This document shows, piece after piece, positions 51,593 through 60,155 of a DNA stretch of 64,000 nt. Every line of letters starts with the position of its first letter. Position 1 is the first letter of the stretch. Source of the stretch: Nitrospirota bacterium (GTDB lineage: Bacteria; Nitrospirota; Thermodesulfovibrionia; Thermodesulfovibrionales; Dissulfurispiraceae); the NCBI GenBank assembly GCA_040752355.1, contig JBFMHE010000014.1:42041-106040 (forward strand), given 5' to 3'. The notes beneath the pieces were generated by a model. The model worked only from the letters and a program-made list of their open reading frames with translations, was not told the origin of the DNA and ran no database searches. The translations under genes were made by a program, and so were the position numbers.

Positions 51593-52546
51593 ATGGCGCT
51601 CAGGCATATCATAGGACAGGAACGCGGGGTAAGGATACTGCTCGGCACGCTGCGGAGAGAAAGGGTCCCGTCGGCCATGCTCATCTCGGGCGACGGAGGG
51701 GTCGGCAAGAAGCTCGCGGCCATCACCTACGCGAAGGCGGTCAACTGCCTGCAGCCGGCCGAAGGGGACTGCTGTGATGCCTGCCTCTCCTGCAGGAAGA
51801 TCGAAGCAGGCATTCACCCCGACGTGACCGTGCTCCTGCCCGAAGGCGAGGAGATCAAGATCGAGACGGTGCGGACGATCGAGGAAGCGCTCTTTCTGAA
51901 GCCTTACGAGGCCCGGAAAAAGGTGGTCATCATCGACGATGCCGACCTGATGAACAGCAATGCCGCCAATGCCTTTCTCAAGACGCTCGAGGAGCCGCCC
52001 GAGGAGAGCCTCATCCTGCTCCTCTCGCCCAATCCCGACAGGCTTCCGGATACCATAAAATCGCGCTGTACCCAGGTCCGTTTCTATCCCCTGCCGCTCG
52101 AGGGAGTCAAAAGGGTGATCGCCGGAACGACGGGGAAGGAGGCTGAAGCTCTGGCGGTGAGACTCTCGATGGGAAGGCCGGGGCTGGCGCTCTCGGGGGA
52201 CCTGGAAGAAGAGCGGGAGTGGTTCATGAACCTCCTCGACGCCCTGCTGCGCGGCGGATCGAAAGAGGCCTGGGCCGACAGGAATGAAATGAAGACGTGG
52301 CTCGACCTGTCATCGGTCTTTCTCAGGGATATGGCGGTGGAGCGGATAACGGGCCGGGAAGAGGATCTCCTCTACGGCAGCAGCCGCTACCGGCTTTCCC
52401 GGCAGACGGATATCGGGGCGGTCTTCGAGGCCTACCGGCATCTGCAGCGGCTGCGCGGGCTTCTTGATTTTAATCTCAACAAATCAATATCATGGAATTA
52501 TGCGGCGCAGATCGTGAGGCCGTTGCTGGCGCGCAGCTCATCGTGA
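51593..52546 (+). CDS. holB: DNA polymerase III delta' subunit
   Basis: This 317-residue clamp-loader subunit has a degenerate P-loop GDGGVGKKLAAI, a zinc-binding C-x7-C-x2-C-x2-C segment (CLQPAEGDCCDACLSC), IDDADLMNSNAANAFLKTLEEP and SRCTQVRF. It is part of the clamp-loading complex and assembles next to the gamma/tau proteins. Placement after tmk is conserved in many bacteria. Confidence 0.9.
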   Translation: MALRHIIGQERGVRILLGTLRRERVPSAMLISGDGGVGKKLAAITYAKAVNCLQPAEGDCCDACLSCRKIEAGIHPDVTVLLPEGEEIKIETVRTIEEALFLKPYEARKKVVIIDDADLMNSNAANAFLKTLEEPPEESLILLLSPNPDRLPDTIKSRCTQVRFYPLPLEGVKRVIAGTTGKEAEALAVRLSMGRPGLALSGDLEEEREWFMNLLDALLRGGSKEAWADRNEMKTWLDLSSVFLRDMAVERITGREEDLLYGSSRYRLSRQTDIGAVFEAYRHLQRLRGLLDFNLNKSISWNYAAQIVRPLLARSSS

Positions 52547-52598
52547 GACGGCGCCTCCCAGCCAAAGGTGGAGAGCGCTGCGCATGCATGGAGGATAC

Positions 52599-53507
52599 AT
52601 GCCGGATGTCGTGGGAGTAAGGTTCAGACGCTGCGGGAAGATCTATGACTTCGAGGTCGATCCGCTCGACGTGAAAGAAGGCGACCCCGTCATCGTCGAG
52701 TCCGATTTCGGCCTCAGCATCGGGACGGTGGTACGGCCGCGGCGTACGGTCGGGGCATCCGAGCGGGAGCTGAAGAAGGTGATCAGGCGGGCCTCCGAGG
52801 AGGATTTCAAAGCCAGAGAGGATAATAAGAGGATCGAGAGGGATGCGCGGGCCTTCTGCCTGGAGCGTATCATGGCGCGGGGGCTGCCGATGAAGCTGGT
52901 CGGCGCCGAGGCGACCCTCGACCGTAAACGGATCGTCTTTTACTTCACCGCCGACGGGAGAATCGACTTCAGGGAACTGGTGAAGGACCTGGCGGCGAAG
53001 TTCAAGACGAGGATCGAGATGCGGCAGATCGGCGTCCGGGACGAGGCGAAGATCGTGGGGGGCATCGGGATCTGCGGCAGGGAGCTCTGCTGCAACACCT
53101 TCCTCGCCACCTTCGACCCGGTCTCGATAAAGATGGCGAAGAAGCAGGAGCTGGTCCTCAACGTCGGCAAGCTTTCGGGACTCTGCAGCAGGCTGATGTG
53201 CTGTCTCCGTTATGAGTACGACGGCGACCTGGGGAACATCGCTTCGGATGACGATATCCCGATCGGCGGGGACGATATCCCGATCGAGGTGATCGAAGAA
53301 AAGATTACGGCGACGCCTGCCCGGAGAGAGCACCCCCGGAGAATGCATCCCCGGGAGACAAAACCGGCGCGCAGGGAGCCGATAAGGGAAGCGGCCCCGG
53401 AAGCGCTCGTCCCTACCGAGGCTGCTCCCGCATCAGCTGAGCGGGCGCCGGAGCAGCAGGAGAAGCGGCGGCCTGGCCGGCACAAAAGGAAGCGGTTCAG
53501 GCGATGA
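52599..53507 (+). CDS. PSP1-domain protein (YaaT/RicT-like)
   Basis: This 302-residue protein has the PSP1 domain at the start (VGVRFRRCGKIYDFEVD, then VESDFGLSIGTVV) and the Cys-rich ICGRELCCNTFL and SGLCSRLMCCLRYE segments. These could hold the Fe-S cluster known in RicT. A long charged C-terminal tail (about 215-302; RRE/PRR rich) follows. ATG 52599 is chosen over 52584 because GGAGG stands 6 bases upstream. In Bacillus the homologue helps RNA processing and sporulation. It overlaps metG by 4 bases (ATGA). Confidence 0.88.
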   Translation: MPDVVGVRFRRCGKIYDFEVDPLDVKEGDPVIVESDFGLSIGTVVRPRRTVGASERELKKVIRRASEEDFKAREDNKRIERDARAFCLERIMARGLPMKLVGAEATLDRKRIVFYFTADGRIDFRELVKDLAAKFKTRIEMRQIGVRDEAKIVGGIGICGRELCCNTFLATFDPVSIKMAKKQELVLNVGKLSGLCSRLMCCLRYEYDGDLGNIASDDDIPIGGDDIPIEVIEEKITATPARREHPRRMHPRETKPARREPIREAAPEALVPTEAAPASAERAPEQQEKRRPGRHKRKRFRR

Positions 53508-55462
53508 GCAGCGGGAAGTATTATGTTACGACGCCGATCTACTACGTCAATGATATCCCGCACATAGGGCACGCCTATACCACCATTGCCGCCGATGTCC
53601 TCGCACGGTATCATCGCCTGAGGGGCGATGCCGTCTTCTTCCTCACCGGAACGGATGAGCACGGGCAGAAGGTCGAGAAAGCGGCAAAGGACCGGGGCAA
53701 AACGCCCAAAGAGCATGCCGACAGCATGGTCCCCAACTTCAAGGACCTCTGGGCCACGCTGAATATCTCGAACGACGCCTTCATACGCACTACCGATCCG
53801 GAGCACGTCAGGACCGTGCAGGGCCTCATGCAGAAGCTCTTCGATACCGGCGAAATAGAGAAGCGCGGGTATTCGGGATGGTACTGTGTCCCCGACGAGC
53901 GGTTCTGGACCGAAAAAGATCTCGTCGAAGGCAACTGCCCCGACTGCGGCAGGCCGGTCGAGCATATCCACGAGGAGAACTATTTTTTCCTCATGTCCAA
54001 ATACCAGGACCGGCTGGTAAAGCATATCGAGGACAATCCCGAATATATTCTTCCCGAGACCCGCAGGAACGAGGTGCTCGGCTTCCTGCGGCATAATCCT
54101 CTGGGCGACCTCTGCATCTCGCGGCCGAAGGCGCGGCTCGCCTGGGGCATTCCGCTTCCCTTCGACGGCAGCTTCGTCACCTATGTCTGGTTCGATGCGC
54201 TGGTAAATTACTATTCCGCTACGGAGTATCTCGCCCCCCGGGGGGTGGCGTGGTGGCCTGCTGACCACCACCTCATCGGGAAGGACATCCTCACGACGCA
54301 CGCCGTCTACTGGTCGGCCATGCTCATGGCCCTGGAGCTCCCCTTGCCGGGCGCCATCTTCGCGCACGGCTGGTGGACCGTCGAGGGGAAGAAGATGTCC
54401 AAGTCCGTAGGAAATGTGGTCGATCCCAATGCGATGGCGGACAAATACGGCGTGGATGCCTTCCGGTATTTTCTTTTCCGGGAGGTGACTTTCGGCCTCG
54501 ACGGCGATTTCTCGGAAGAGGCCCTCATCCGCCGCATCAACACCGACCTCGCCAATGACCTCGGCAATCTCCTGAGCAGGTTTCTCACTATGGCGGAAAA
54601 GTATTTCAGCGGCGACATCGAAGTAATCGTCAGCAATCAAGTGAACGACTTCGGAAAAGTCTGCATCGATGCGAACCGTAAAGCGCATGAGCAGGAGCTC
54701 TGGTCGCGCCTGCAGTTCTATCATATCCTCGAGAACATCTGGAGTATGATCGGGGAGGCGAACAACTATATCGCCCGGAAAGAGCCGTGGAAGCTCGCCA
54801 AGAGTGATTCTGAAGAACTGAAGCAGGTGATATCCGATCTCTGGAACGCGCTGCGGCTGACCGCTCTTTCGCTGTATCCCTTCATGCCTGCGACGGCTGA
54901 AAAGATGTGGCAGCAGCTCGGCCTGAAGTCGCTGGTCGAAGAGGTAAGGCAAAGCGGCGGAGAAGAAAGCGTCAGGGGAGTTTTCGAGTGGGCATGGAGG
55001 CCGCCATACGCGGTGAAGGTCGCCAAGGGAGAGCAGCTCTTCCCGAGAATCGAAAAACCGGAAAAGACGATAGCAGAGAAGGCCCCGAAGGCAGAGAAGA
55101 AAAAGGAGAAGCCTGCGATGACCGAACAGGGTGTTGTCGAGTTGATAGGCATAGAGGACTTTGCGAAGGTCCAGTTGAAGGTCGGCCTCGTCGTCAGCGC
55201 CGAGCGGGTCGAGAAGTCGGAGAAGCTGATCAGGATGAAGGTCGATACCGGCGAGGAGCGCCAGGTCGTGGCGGGCATCGGCAAGGCATACGACCCCGCA
55301 TACCTCATCGGCAAGAAGATCGTCGTCGTGGCGAACCTCAGGCCCGCGAAGCTGATGGGTATAGAGTCGCAGGGGATGCTCCTGGCTGCAACGGATGACG
55401 AGGGCACGCTCTCGATACTCGGCCTCGACCGGGACGTGAAGCAGGGCGCCCGGGTGAAGTAG
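53504..55462 (+). CDS. metG: Methionyl-tRNA synthetase with C-terminal tRNA-binding domain
   Basis: This 652-residue class I synthetase has PHIGHAYT (HIGH motif) and zinc ligands in CVPDERF and CPDCGRPV. The KMSKSVGN motif follows, and the C-terminal part (from about 540) is an OB-fold tRNA-binding domain (VQLKVGLVVSAERV, GIESQGMLLAA). It charges initiator and elongator tRNA-Met. The C-terminal extension is linked by a flexible K/P/E-rich piece. The convergent selenoprotein gene ends 8 bases after its stop. Confidence 0.94.
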   Translation: MSSGKYYVTTPIYYVNDIPHIGHAYTTIAADVLARYHRLRGDAVFFLTGTDEHGQKVEKAAKDRGKTPKEHADSMVPNFKDLWATLNISNDAFIRTTDPEHVRTVQGLMQKLFDTGEIEKRGYSGWYCVPDERFWTEKDLVEGNCPDCGRPVEHIHEENYFFLMSKYQDRLVKHIEDNPEYILPETRRNEVLGFLRHNPLGDLCISRPKARLAWGIPLPFDGSFVTYVWFDALVNYYSATEYLAPRGVAWWPADHHLIGKDILTTHAVYWSAMLMALELPLPGAIFAHGWWTVEGKKMSKSVGNVVDPNAMADKYGVDAFRYFLFREVTFGLDGDFSEEALIRRINTDLANDLGNLLSRFLTMAEKYFSGDIEVIVSNQVNDFGKVCIDANRKAHEQELWSRLQFYHILENIWSMIGEANNYIARKEPWKLAKSDSEELKQVISDLWNALRLTALSLYPFMPATAEKMWQQLGLKSLVEEVRQSGGEESVRGVFEWAWRPPYAVKVAKGEQLFPRIEKPEKTIAEKAPKAEKKKEKPAMTEQGVVELIGIEDFAKVQLKVGLVVSAERVEKSEKLIRMKVDTGEERQVVAGIGKAYDPAYLIGKKIVVVANLRPAKLMGIESQGMLLAATDDEGTLSILGLDRDVKQGARVK

Positions 55463-55470
55463 ACCGGGAT

Positions 55471-55821
55471 CTACCGGTTCCCCGTGGCTTCGAGCGGATA
55501 GTCCGCCTTACGCCACTCGCCGTAGCCGCCTTTGAGGGCGGCTGTGTTGGTAAAACCCTTCTCGATAAGCCTGCCTGCCGCACGGGCGCTGGTATGCTCG
55601 TCTTTTCACGTTCAATAGACGACGATCGGCGCGCTTTTATCCAGCGAGCCCACCGCGGCCATGAGCGCCTGCTCGTCATCAGGGTCGACGTAGACCGCGC
55701 CCTTTATTTTCCAGGGGCTGGTGCGGTAAGCGGCGGGCTGGCGCACATCGATGATCGTGACCTGCTCGTTCCGGTCCATCAAGGCCTTCAGCTCATCGAC
55801 GGTCTTTCTCGGCACTTCCAT
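55471..55821 (-). CDS. Rhodanese-domain protein with two in-frame UGA codons at the active-site CxC (probable selenoprotein)
   Basis: Translated with UGA as Sec, the frame gives 116 residues: MEVPRKTVDEL, the rhodanese motif TIIDVRQPAAY, SAPIVVY, then U70-T-U72-K, followed by DEHTSARAAGRL, LKGGYGEW and a normal end at TAG. In relatives the segment is typically V-Y-C-x-C-x-x-E-x-T-S-A. Both UGAs (55612-55614 and 55606-55608) fall exactly on the two conserved Cys positions, and the frame afterwards is intact. A GCC/GGC mini-hairpin lies 24 bases downstream (55577-55587), but I could not see a convincing SECIS by eye. GAGGAG stands about 9 bases before ATG 55821. A pseudogene is the alternative. 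Confidence 0.75.
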
Positions 55822-55982
55822 ACCAAGAGCTCCTCGCAAACAAGTATCCAGAGGCGACAGGCCTCTCTTAAGGCAGTATACCACGTTTACGGCACGTCCC
55901 GGCTGTGCGCTCCTTCTTCCGGCTTCCGGCGCGGCAGGTATTCGCTGCACGCTGCGCTGTAGCGGCCCGTTTTTATACAGTA

Positions 55983-55988
55983 TATAAT
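55983..55988 (+). promoter_or_regulatory. TATAAT box close to the histidine kinase start
   Basis: TATAAT at 55983-55988 lies 12 bases before the ATG at 56000, so the transcript would have about 5 untranslated bases. No ribosome site is seen. No clear -35. Confidence 0.45.
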
Positions 55989-55999
55989 AATAGTGAACC

Positions 56000-57592
56000 A
56001 TGGGCATAACGGAAAGAGAGAGAATCGAAGAGCTTCCGTCCGAGTCCGAGCAGCTCCGCCGGCGCATCATGGAGCTCGAGGCGGAGTGCGCGCGCATAAA
56101 AGGCATCGTCCAGCAGAGCGAGATACGGTACCGCACCCTTTTCGAGGATTCCCGCGATGCCGTCTATGTCACCTCCCGTGAGGGAGAGGTTATCGACATG
56201 AACCGGGCTGGCCTCGAGCTTTTCGGGTACTCCAGGGAGGAGCTGATCGGAAGGGATATCCGCGAGCTGTATGTTGATCCAAAGGACCGGGAATGGTTTC
56301 AGCAGGAGATAGAGCGGACGGGCTCCGTCAAGGACTACGAAATGCGGTTCAAGAGAAAGGACGGCACGGAGCTCTACTGCCTCATGACCTCCTCGCTGCG
56401 CCGCACGCAGGACGGTGCGATCCTGGGATACCAGGGGATCATGCGCGATGTGACGGAGCGGAGGCGGGAGGTCGAGGCGCTGCGGCAGTCGGAAGAGAAG
56501 TTCTCGACCGTCTTTCATTCGAGTCCCGACTGGATCGCCATCAGCACGCTCGAGGACGGCCGCCTCATCGATGTGAACGAGGCCTTCCTCCGCATCACCG
56601 GCTACCGCCGGGAAGAGGTCATCGGCAAGACCTCGGCGGAGCTGAAGCTCTGGGTCAATCCTGCCGAGCGCGCCGAGGTGGTCAGGATACTGAGGGAGCA
56701 GGGAAAGCTGAGGGACCATGAGGTCAAGTTCCGGATGAAGAACGGAGAGGTCCGCACCATGCTCCGGTCCGCGGAGCTGATAGAGCGGGGAGGCGAATCC
56801 TTCATCATCAACATCTCCCGCGACATTACCGAGCGCAAGCGGACCGAGGAGGAGATCAGGAAGCTCAATGCCGAGCTCCAGCAGCGGGTTGCGGAGCTGG
56901 TCGATGCGAACAGGGAGCTCGACGCCTTCAGCTACTCCGTGTCGCACGATCTGCGGGTGCCGCTCATCGTGATCGGGGGCTATGCCCGCAGGCTGCTCAA
57001 GCGGTACGCGGGAGCGCTCGATGAGCAGGGAAGAGAGGTGCTGCAGGTTATACAGGCCAATGTGGGCAAGATGGAAGCGCTCATCGACGACCTCCTCGCT
57101 TTTTCCCGTTCGGGCCGCAAGCAGCTGACCCGGAGCGAGATCGATATGGAGGCGATGGTGCGGGAGGTCTTCGATGAGGTCAAGGCATTGGAGCCGAAGA
57201 GGACGGTGCGGTTGAAGACCGGAGCGCTGCTTCCCCTCTTCGCCGACCCCGCGCTGATGAGGCAGGTGGTGGTGAACCTCATTTCGAACGCCTTCAAGTT
57301 CACCAGGACGCGGGAGGTCGCCGAGATCGAGATAGGCAGCCTGCTGGAGGGGAATACGGTCCTCTACTTCATCAAGGACAACGGCGTCGGCTTCGATATG
57401 CGCCATGCAGCCAGGCTCTTCGATGTCTTTCAGCGGGTGCATGCCGAGGAGGGGTTCGAGGGCACCGGCATCGGGCTCTCGATCGTCAAGCGCATCATCA
57501 ATCGCCACGGCGGCCAGATATGGGCCGAGGGCGAGCCCGGAAAGGGCGCGGTCTTCTCCTTTACCCTCCCCTGGAAAGAGATACCCGTGTAA
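56000..57592 (+). CDS. PAS-PAS sensor histidine kinase
   Basis: This 530-residue soluble sensor has an N-terminal coiled segment, PAS 1 (about 43-160; RYRTLFEDSRDAVYVTS, PAC tail MRDVTERR), PAS 2 (about 165-280; FHSSPDWIAIST, ISRDITERKR), a HisKA domain (SYSVSHDLRVPL) and HATPase_c (NLISNAFKF, DNGVGFD, GTGIGLSIVKRI). No transmembrane helix. No response regulator gene adjoins, so it is an orphan kinase. It lies divergent from the selenoprotein gene. Confidence 0.92.
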   Translation: MGITERERIEELPSESEQLRRRIMELEAECARIKGIVQQSEIRYRTLFEDSRDAVYVTSREGEVIDMNRAGLELFGYSREELIGRDIRELYVDPKDREWFQQEIERTGSVKDYEMRFKRKDGTELYCLMTSSLRRTQDGAILGYQGIMRDVTERRREVEALRQSEEKFSTVFHSSPDWIAISTLEDGRLIDVNEAFLRITGYRREEVIGKTSAELKLWVNPAERAEVVRILREQGKLRDHEVKFRMKNGEVRTMLRSAELIERGGESFIINISRDITERKRTEEEIRKLNAELQQRVAELVDANRELDAFSYSVSHDLRVPLIVIGGYARRLLKRYAGALDEQGREVLQVIQANVGKMEALIDDLLAFSRSGRKQLTRSEIDMEAMVREVFDEVKALEPKRTVRLKTGALLPLFADPALMRQVVVNLISNAFKFTRTREVAEIEIGSLLEGNTVLYFIKDNGVGFDMRHAARLFDVFQRVHAEEGFEGTGIGLSIVKRIINRHGGQIWAEGEPGKGAVFSFTLPWKEIPV

Positions 57593-57696
57593 CCTCCCTG
57601 TCTCCTCCTATCTCCTTGCGACAGCTCCGATATTTCCTTTTCGAAAAGCGCTGTGGTATAGTTTCTGTTCAAGGAAAAGGAAGGAGGTGGAGCAGC

Positions 57697-58389
57697 ATGG
57701 CGGGACTGAATCAGCGGAAAGTCAGGGACTGGCCCGAAAACGAGCGGCCCCGCGAGAGGCTCGTGAAGTACGGCGCCGAGCACCTCTCCGACGCCCAGCT
57801 GCTCGCCATCATCCTGAGGACCGGCGGCAACGGCAAGGGGGTCATGGACCTCTCGCGGACGCTGCTCGAGACGTTCCGGGACCTCCGCGCGATCGACAGC
57901 GCTTCCACTACCGAGCTCGCCTCGCTCAAGGGGCTCGGGACCGCCAAGATAGCCCAGATCAAGGCAGCCTTCGAGCTCGGCAAGCGTCTCATGAGCGGGT
58001 CGTTCGAAGGGAAACCGGTCTTCTCCTCCAGCCACGCCGTCTACACGTATTTCGCCCCGCGCTTCAGGAGCGTGAGGAAAGAGCTGCTGATCGCGCTGCT
58101 CCTGGATACGAAGAACCGCCTCCTGCGGGAGTGCAAGATATCGGAAGGCACCCTCACCAATTCGCTCATTCATCCCCGGGAGGCCTTCCGCGAGGCGATA
58201 AAGGAGTCCGCGGCAGCGGTGATCTTCGTGCACAACCATCCCAGCGGCGACCCTGCGCCGAGCCGGGACGACCTCCAGGTGACCGAGCGCCTGAAAGGCG
58301 CGGGAGAAATTATCGGCATCGGGGTGCTCGACCACGTGATCATCGGAGACGGCCGGTACGTGAGCCTCAAGGAGAAGGGGGCGGTGTGA
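57697..58389 (+). CDS. radC: RadC/MPN-domain DNA repair-like protein
   Basis: This 230-residue protein has the N-terminal helix-hairpin-helix part (SLKGLGTAKIAQI) and the JAB/MPN metal site HNHPSGDPAPSRDD with the usual preceding glutamate (E147). The real function of RadC remains unsettled; it is probably a nuclease or peptidase-like. ATG 57697 is chosen because AAGGAGGTG ends 6 bases upstream. Often found on or near mobile DNA, but here it is among housekeeping genes. Confidence 0.9.
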   Translation: MAGLNQRKVRDWPENERPRERLVKYGAEHLSDAQLLAIILRTGGNGKGVMDLSRTLLETFRDLRAIDSASTTELASLKGLGTAKIAQIKAAFELGKRLMSGSFEGKPVFSSSHAVYTYFAPRFRSVRKELLIALLLDTKNRLLRECKISEGTLTNSLIHPREAFREAIKESAAAVIFVHNHPSGDPAPSRDDLQVTERLKGAGEIIGIGVLDHVIIGDGRYVSLKEKGAV

Positions 58390-58444
58390 TACAATGTCGG
58401 GTGATCATTATAAGATAATTATTGCGTATTAAGGAGGAACGGGT

Positions 58445-59998
58445 ATGATCAAGAGGGCGCTGATGAGCGTATCGGATAAACGCGGCGTGGTCGCGTTCGC
58501 ACAGGAGTTGTCGGCGAGGGGGGTCGAGATCCTCTCGACAGGCGGCACCGCCAAGTCCCTCCGCGATGCCGGCGTGCCGGTCATAGAGGTGTCGGACTAC
58601 ACGGGGTTCCCCGAAATGCTCGACGGCCGGTTGAAGACGCTCCACCCGAAGATCCACGGCGGCCTCCTTTCCCGCCGGGGCAATCCCAAGGACATGGAAG
58701 ACATACGGAAGCACGGCATACAGACCATCGATATGGTCGTCGTCAACCTCTATCCTTTCGAGCAGACCGTCGCCAAGCCGGACGTCACCTTCGAAGAGGC
58801 GATCGAGAACATCGATATAGGCGGCCCCACCATGCTCAGGGCCGCCTCGAAGAACTTCCAGGACGTGGCAGTGGTCGTCGACCCCGACGACTACCCGAAA
58901 CTGCTCGAGGAGATGCGGGCCTCGAACGGCGGCGTGAGCAGGGAAACGAAGCTCGCCCTCGCAAAGAAGGTATTCAGCCATACTGCCCGCTACGACACGC
59001 TCATCGCCGAGTATCTCACCGGCATTACCGAAAAGGAGCCGTCCTTCCCCGCGTATTACACCACCTCGCTCAAAAAGGTAGCCGATCTGCGGTACGGCGA
59101 AAACCCCCAGCAGAAGGCGGCGATCTACAAGGAGCGGACCGCGGGGCTCTCCCTCCCCGATGCAAAGGTGCTTCAGGGAAAGGAGATGTCCTTCAATAAT
59201 TATCTCGATGCGCACTCGGCGCTCATGCTCGCGCTCGAATTCGATAAAAAGGTATGCGCCATCATAAAGCATAACAACCCCTGCGGCGTCGCCACGGGCG
59301 AGACCGTGGCCGAGGCGTACAAAAAGGCCGAAAAAGCCGACCCTGTCTCGGCTTTCGGCGGAGTAGTCGCCTTCAATACCGAGGTGGACGGCGCAGCGGC
59401 CAAGGAAATGGCGGAGCTCTTCCTCGAGGTGGTGATCGCGCCCTCCTTCACGAAAGAGGCGCTCGAGGTCTTCGCCAGGAAGCCGAATATCAGGCTGCTC
59501 GCGCTTCCCGAGATGCTCTCGCCGGAAAAACGGAAAGCGGCATCGTGGGATATCAAGAGGATCGCCGGGGGCCTGCTCCTCCAGGGATGGGACTATTCCG
59601 CCGAGGAGGTGATGGCGCTGAAGGCGGTCACCAGGCGCCAGCCTACGAACGATGAGCTCGAGGCGCTCTCCTTTGCGTGGAAGGTCTGCAAGCATGTAAA
59701 ATCGAATGCGATCGTCTATGCCTTCAAGGACAGGACCGCAGGCATCGGCATCGGCCAGACGAAGCGCGTCTACTCGGCGCGGATAGGGGCGATGAACGCC
59801 GGCGAGCCGATCAAGGGGTCCGTCGCCGCCTCGGACGGCTTCTTCCCCTTCAGGGATGGCATCGAGGTGCTCCACGAGATGGGGGTTACCGCTGTAGTGC
59901 AGCCGGGCGGCTCGGTGAAGGACCCCGACGTCATCGCTGCGGCGGACGAATTCGACATGGCGATGATCATTACCGGCGTGAGGCATTTCAGACACTGA
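58445..59998 (+). CDS. purH: Bifunctional AICAR transformylase/IMP cyclohydrolase
   Basis: This 517-residue protein has the IMP cyclohydrolase domain ([38 protein letters not shown]) and the AICAR formyltransferase domain ([35 protein letters not shown]). It does the last two steps of IMP synthesis. AAGGAGGAAC stands 6 bases before the ATG. purD lies downstream after a repeat-bearing gap. Confidence 0.94.
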   Translation: MIKRALMSVSDKRGVVAFAQELSARGVEILSTGGTAKSLRDAGVPVIEVSDYTGFPEMLDGRLKTLHPKIHGGLLSRRGNPKDMEDIRKHGIQTIDMVVVNLYPFEQTVAKPDVTFEEAIENIDIGGPTMLRAASKNFQDVAVVVDPDDYPKLLEEMRASNGGVSRETKLALAKKVFSHTARYDTLIAEYLTGITEKEPSFPAYYTTSLKKVADLRYGENPQQKAAIYKERTAGLSLPDAKVLQGKEMSFNNYLDAHSALMLALEFDKKVCAIIKHNNPCGVATGETVAEAYKKAEKADPVSAFGGVVAFNTEVDGAAAKEMAELFLEVVIAPSFTKEALEVFARKPNIRLLALPEMLSPEKRKAASWDIKRIAGGLLLQGWDYSAEEVMALKAVTRRQPTNDELEALSFAWKVCKHVKSNAIVYAFKDRTAGIGIGQTKRVYSARIGAMNAGEPIKGSVAASDGFFPFRDGIEVLHEMGVTAVVQPGGSVKDPDVIAAADEFDMAMIITGVRHFRH

Positions 59999-60003
59999 AA
60001 GAC

Positions 60004-60139
60004 CGTTACGCGTAATCCGTAACGCGTGACGGGTTAAGAATTACAACAATAAATTCAGGGATCTGCTTTACTCATTACAGATTGTGCACTACGATCTTTG
60101 TGTAGTTACTCGTTACGCGTAATCCGTAACGCGTGACGG
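60004..60139 (+). repeat. Pair of 29-bp direct repeats between purH and purD
   Basis: Identical 29-base copies stand at 60004-60032 and 60111-60139 (beginning CGTTACGCGTAATCC). Each is partly palindromic (CGTTACG and CGTAACG inside). The first copy's flank AAAGAC and the second's GTCTTT are complementary, so the whole unit could fold as one stem. A similar GCGTTACGCATAACG motif occurs at 1149-1170. Confidence 0.75.
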
Positions 60140-60155
60140 TCTTTAAGGAGGATTT

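Noticed and set aside
53210..54952. Antisense open frame opposite metG and the PSP1 gene
   Set aside because: Shadow; metG and PSP1 have complete motifs on the plus strand.
55471..55821. Pseudogene reading of the rhodanese with two stops
   Set aside because: Both UGA codons fall exactly on conserved Cys positions, no frameshift is present, and the last 44 residues are well conserved. Selenocysteine explains this better.
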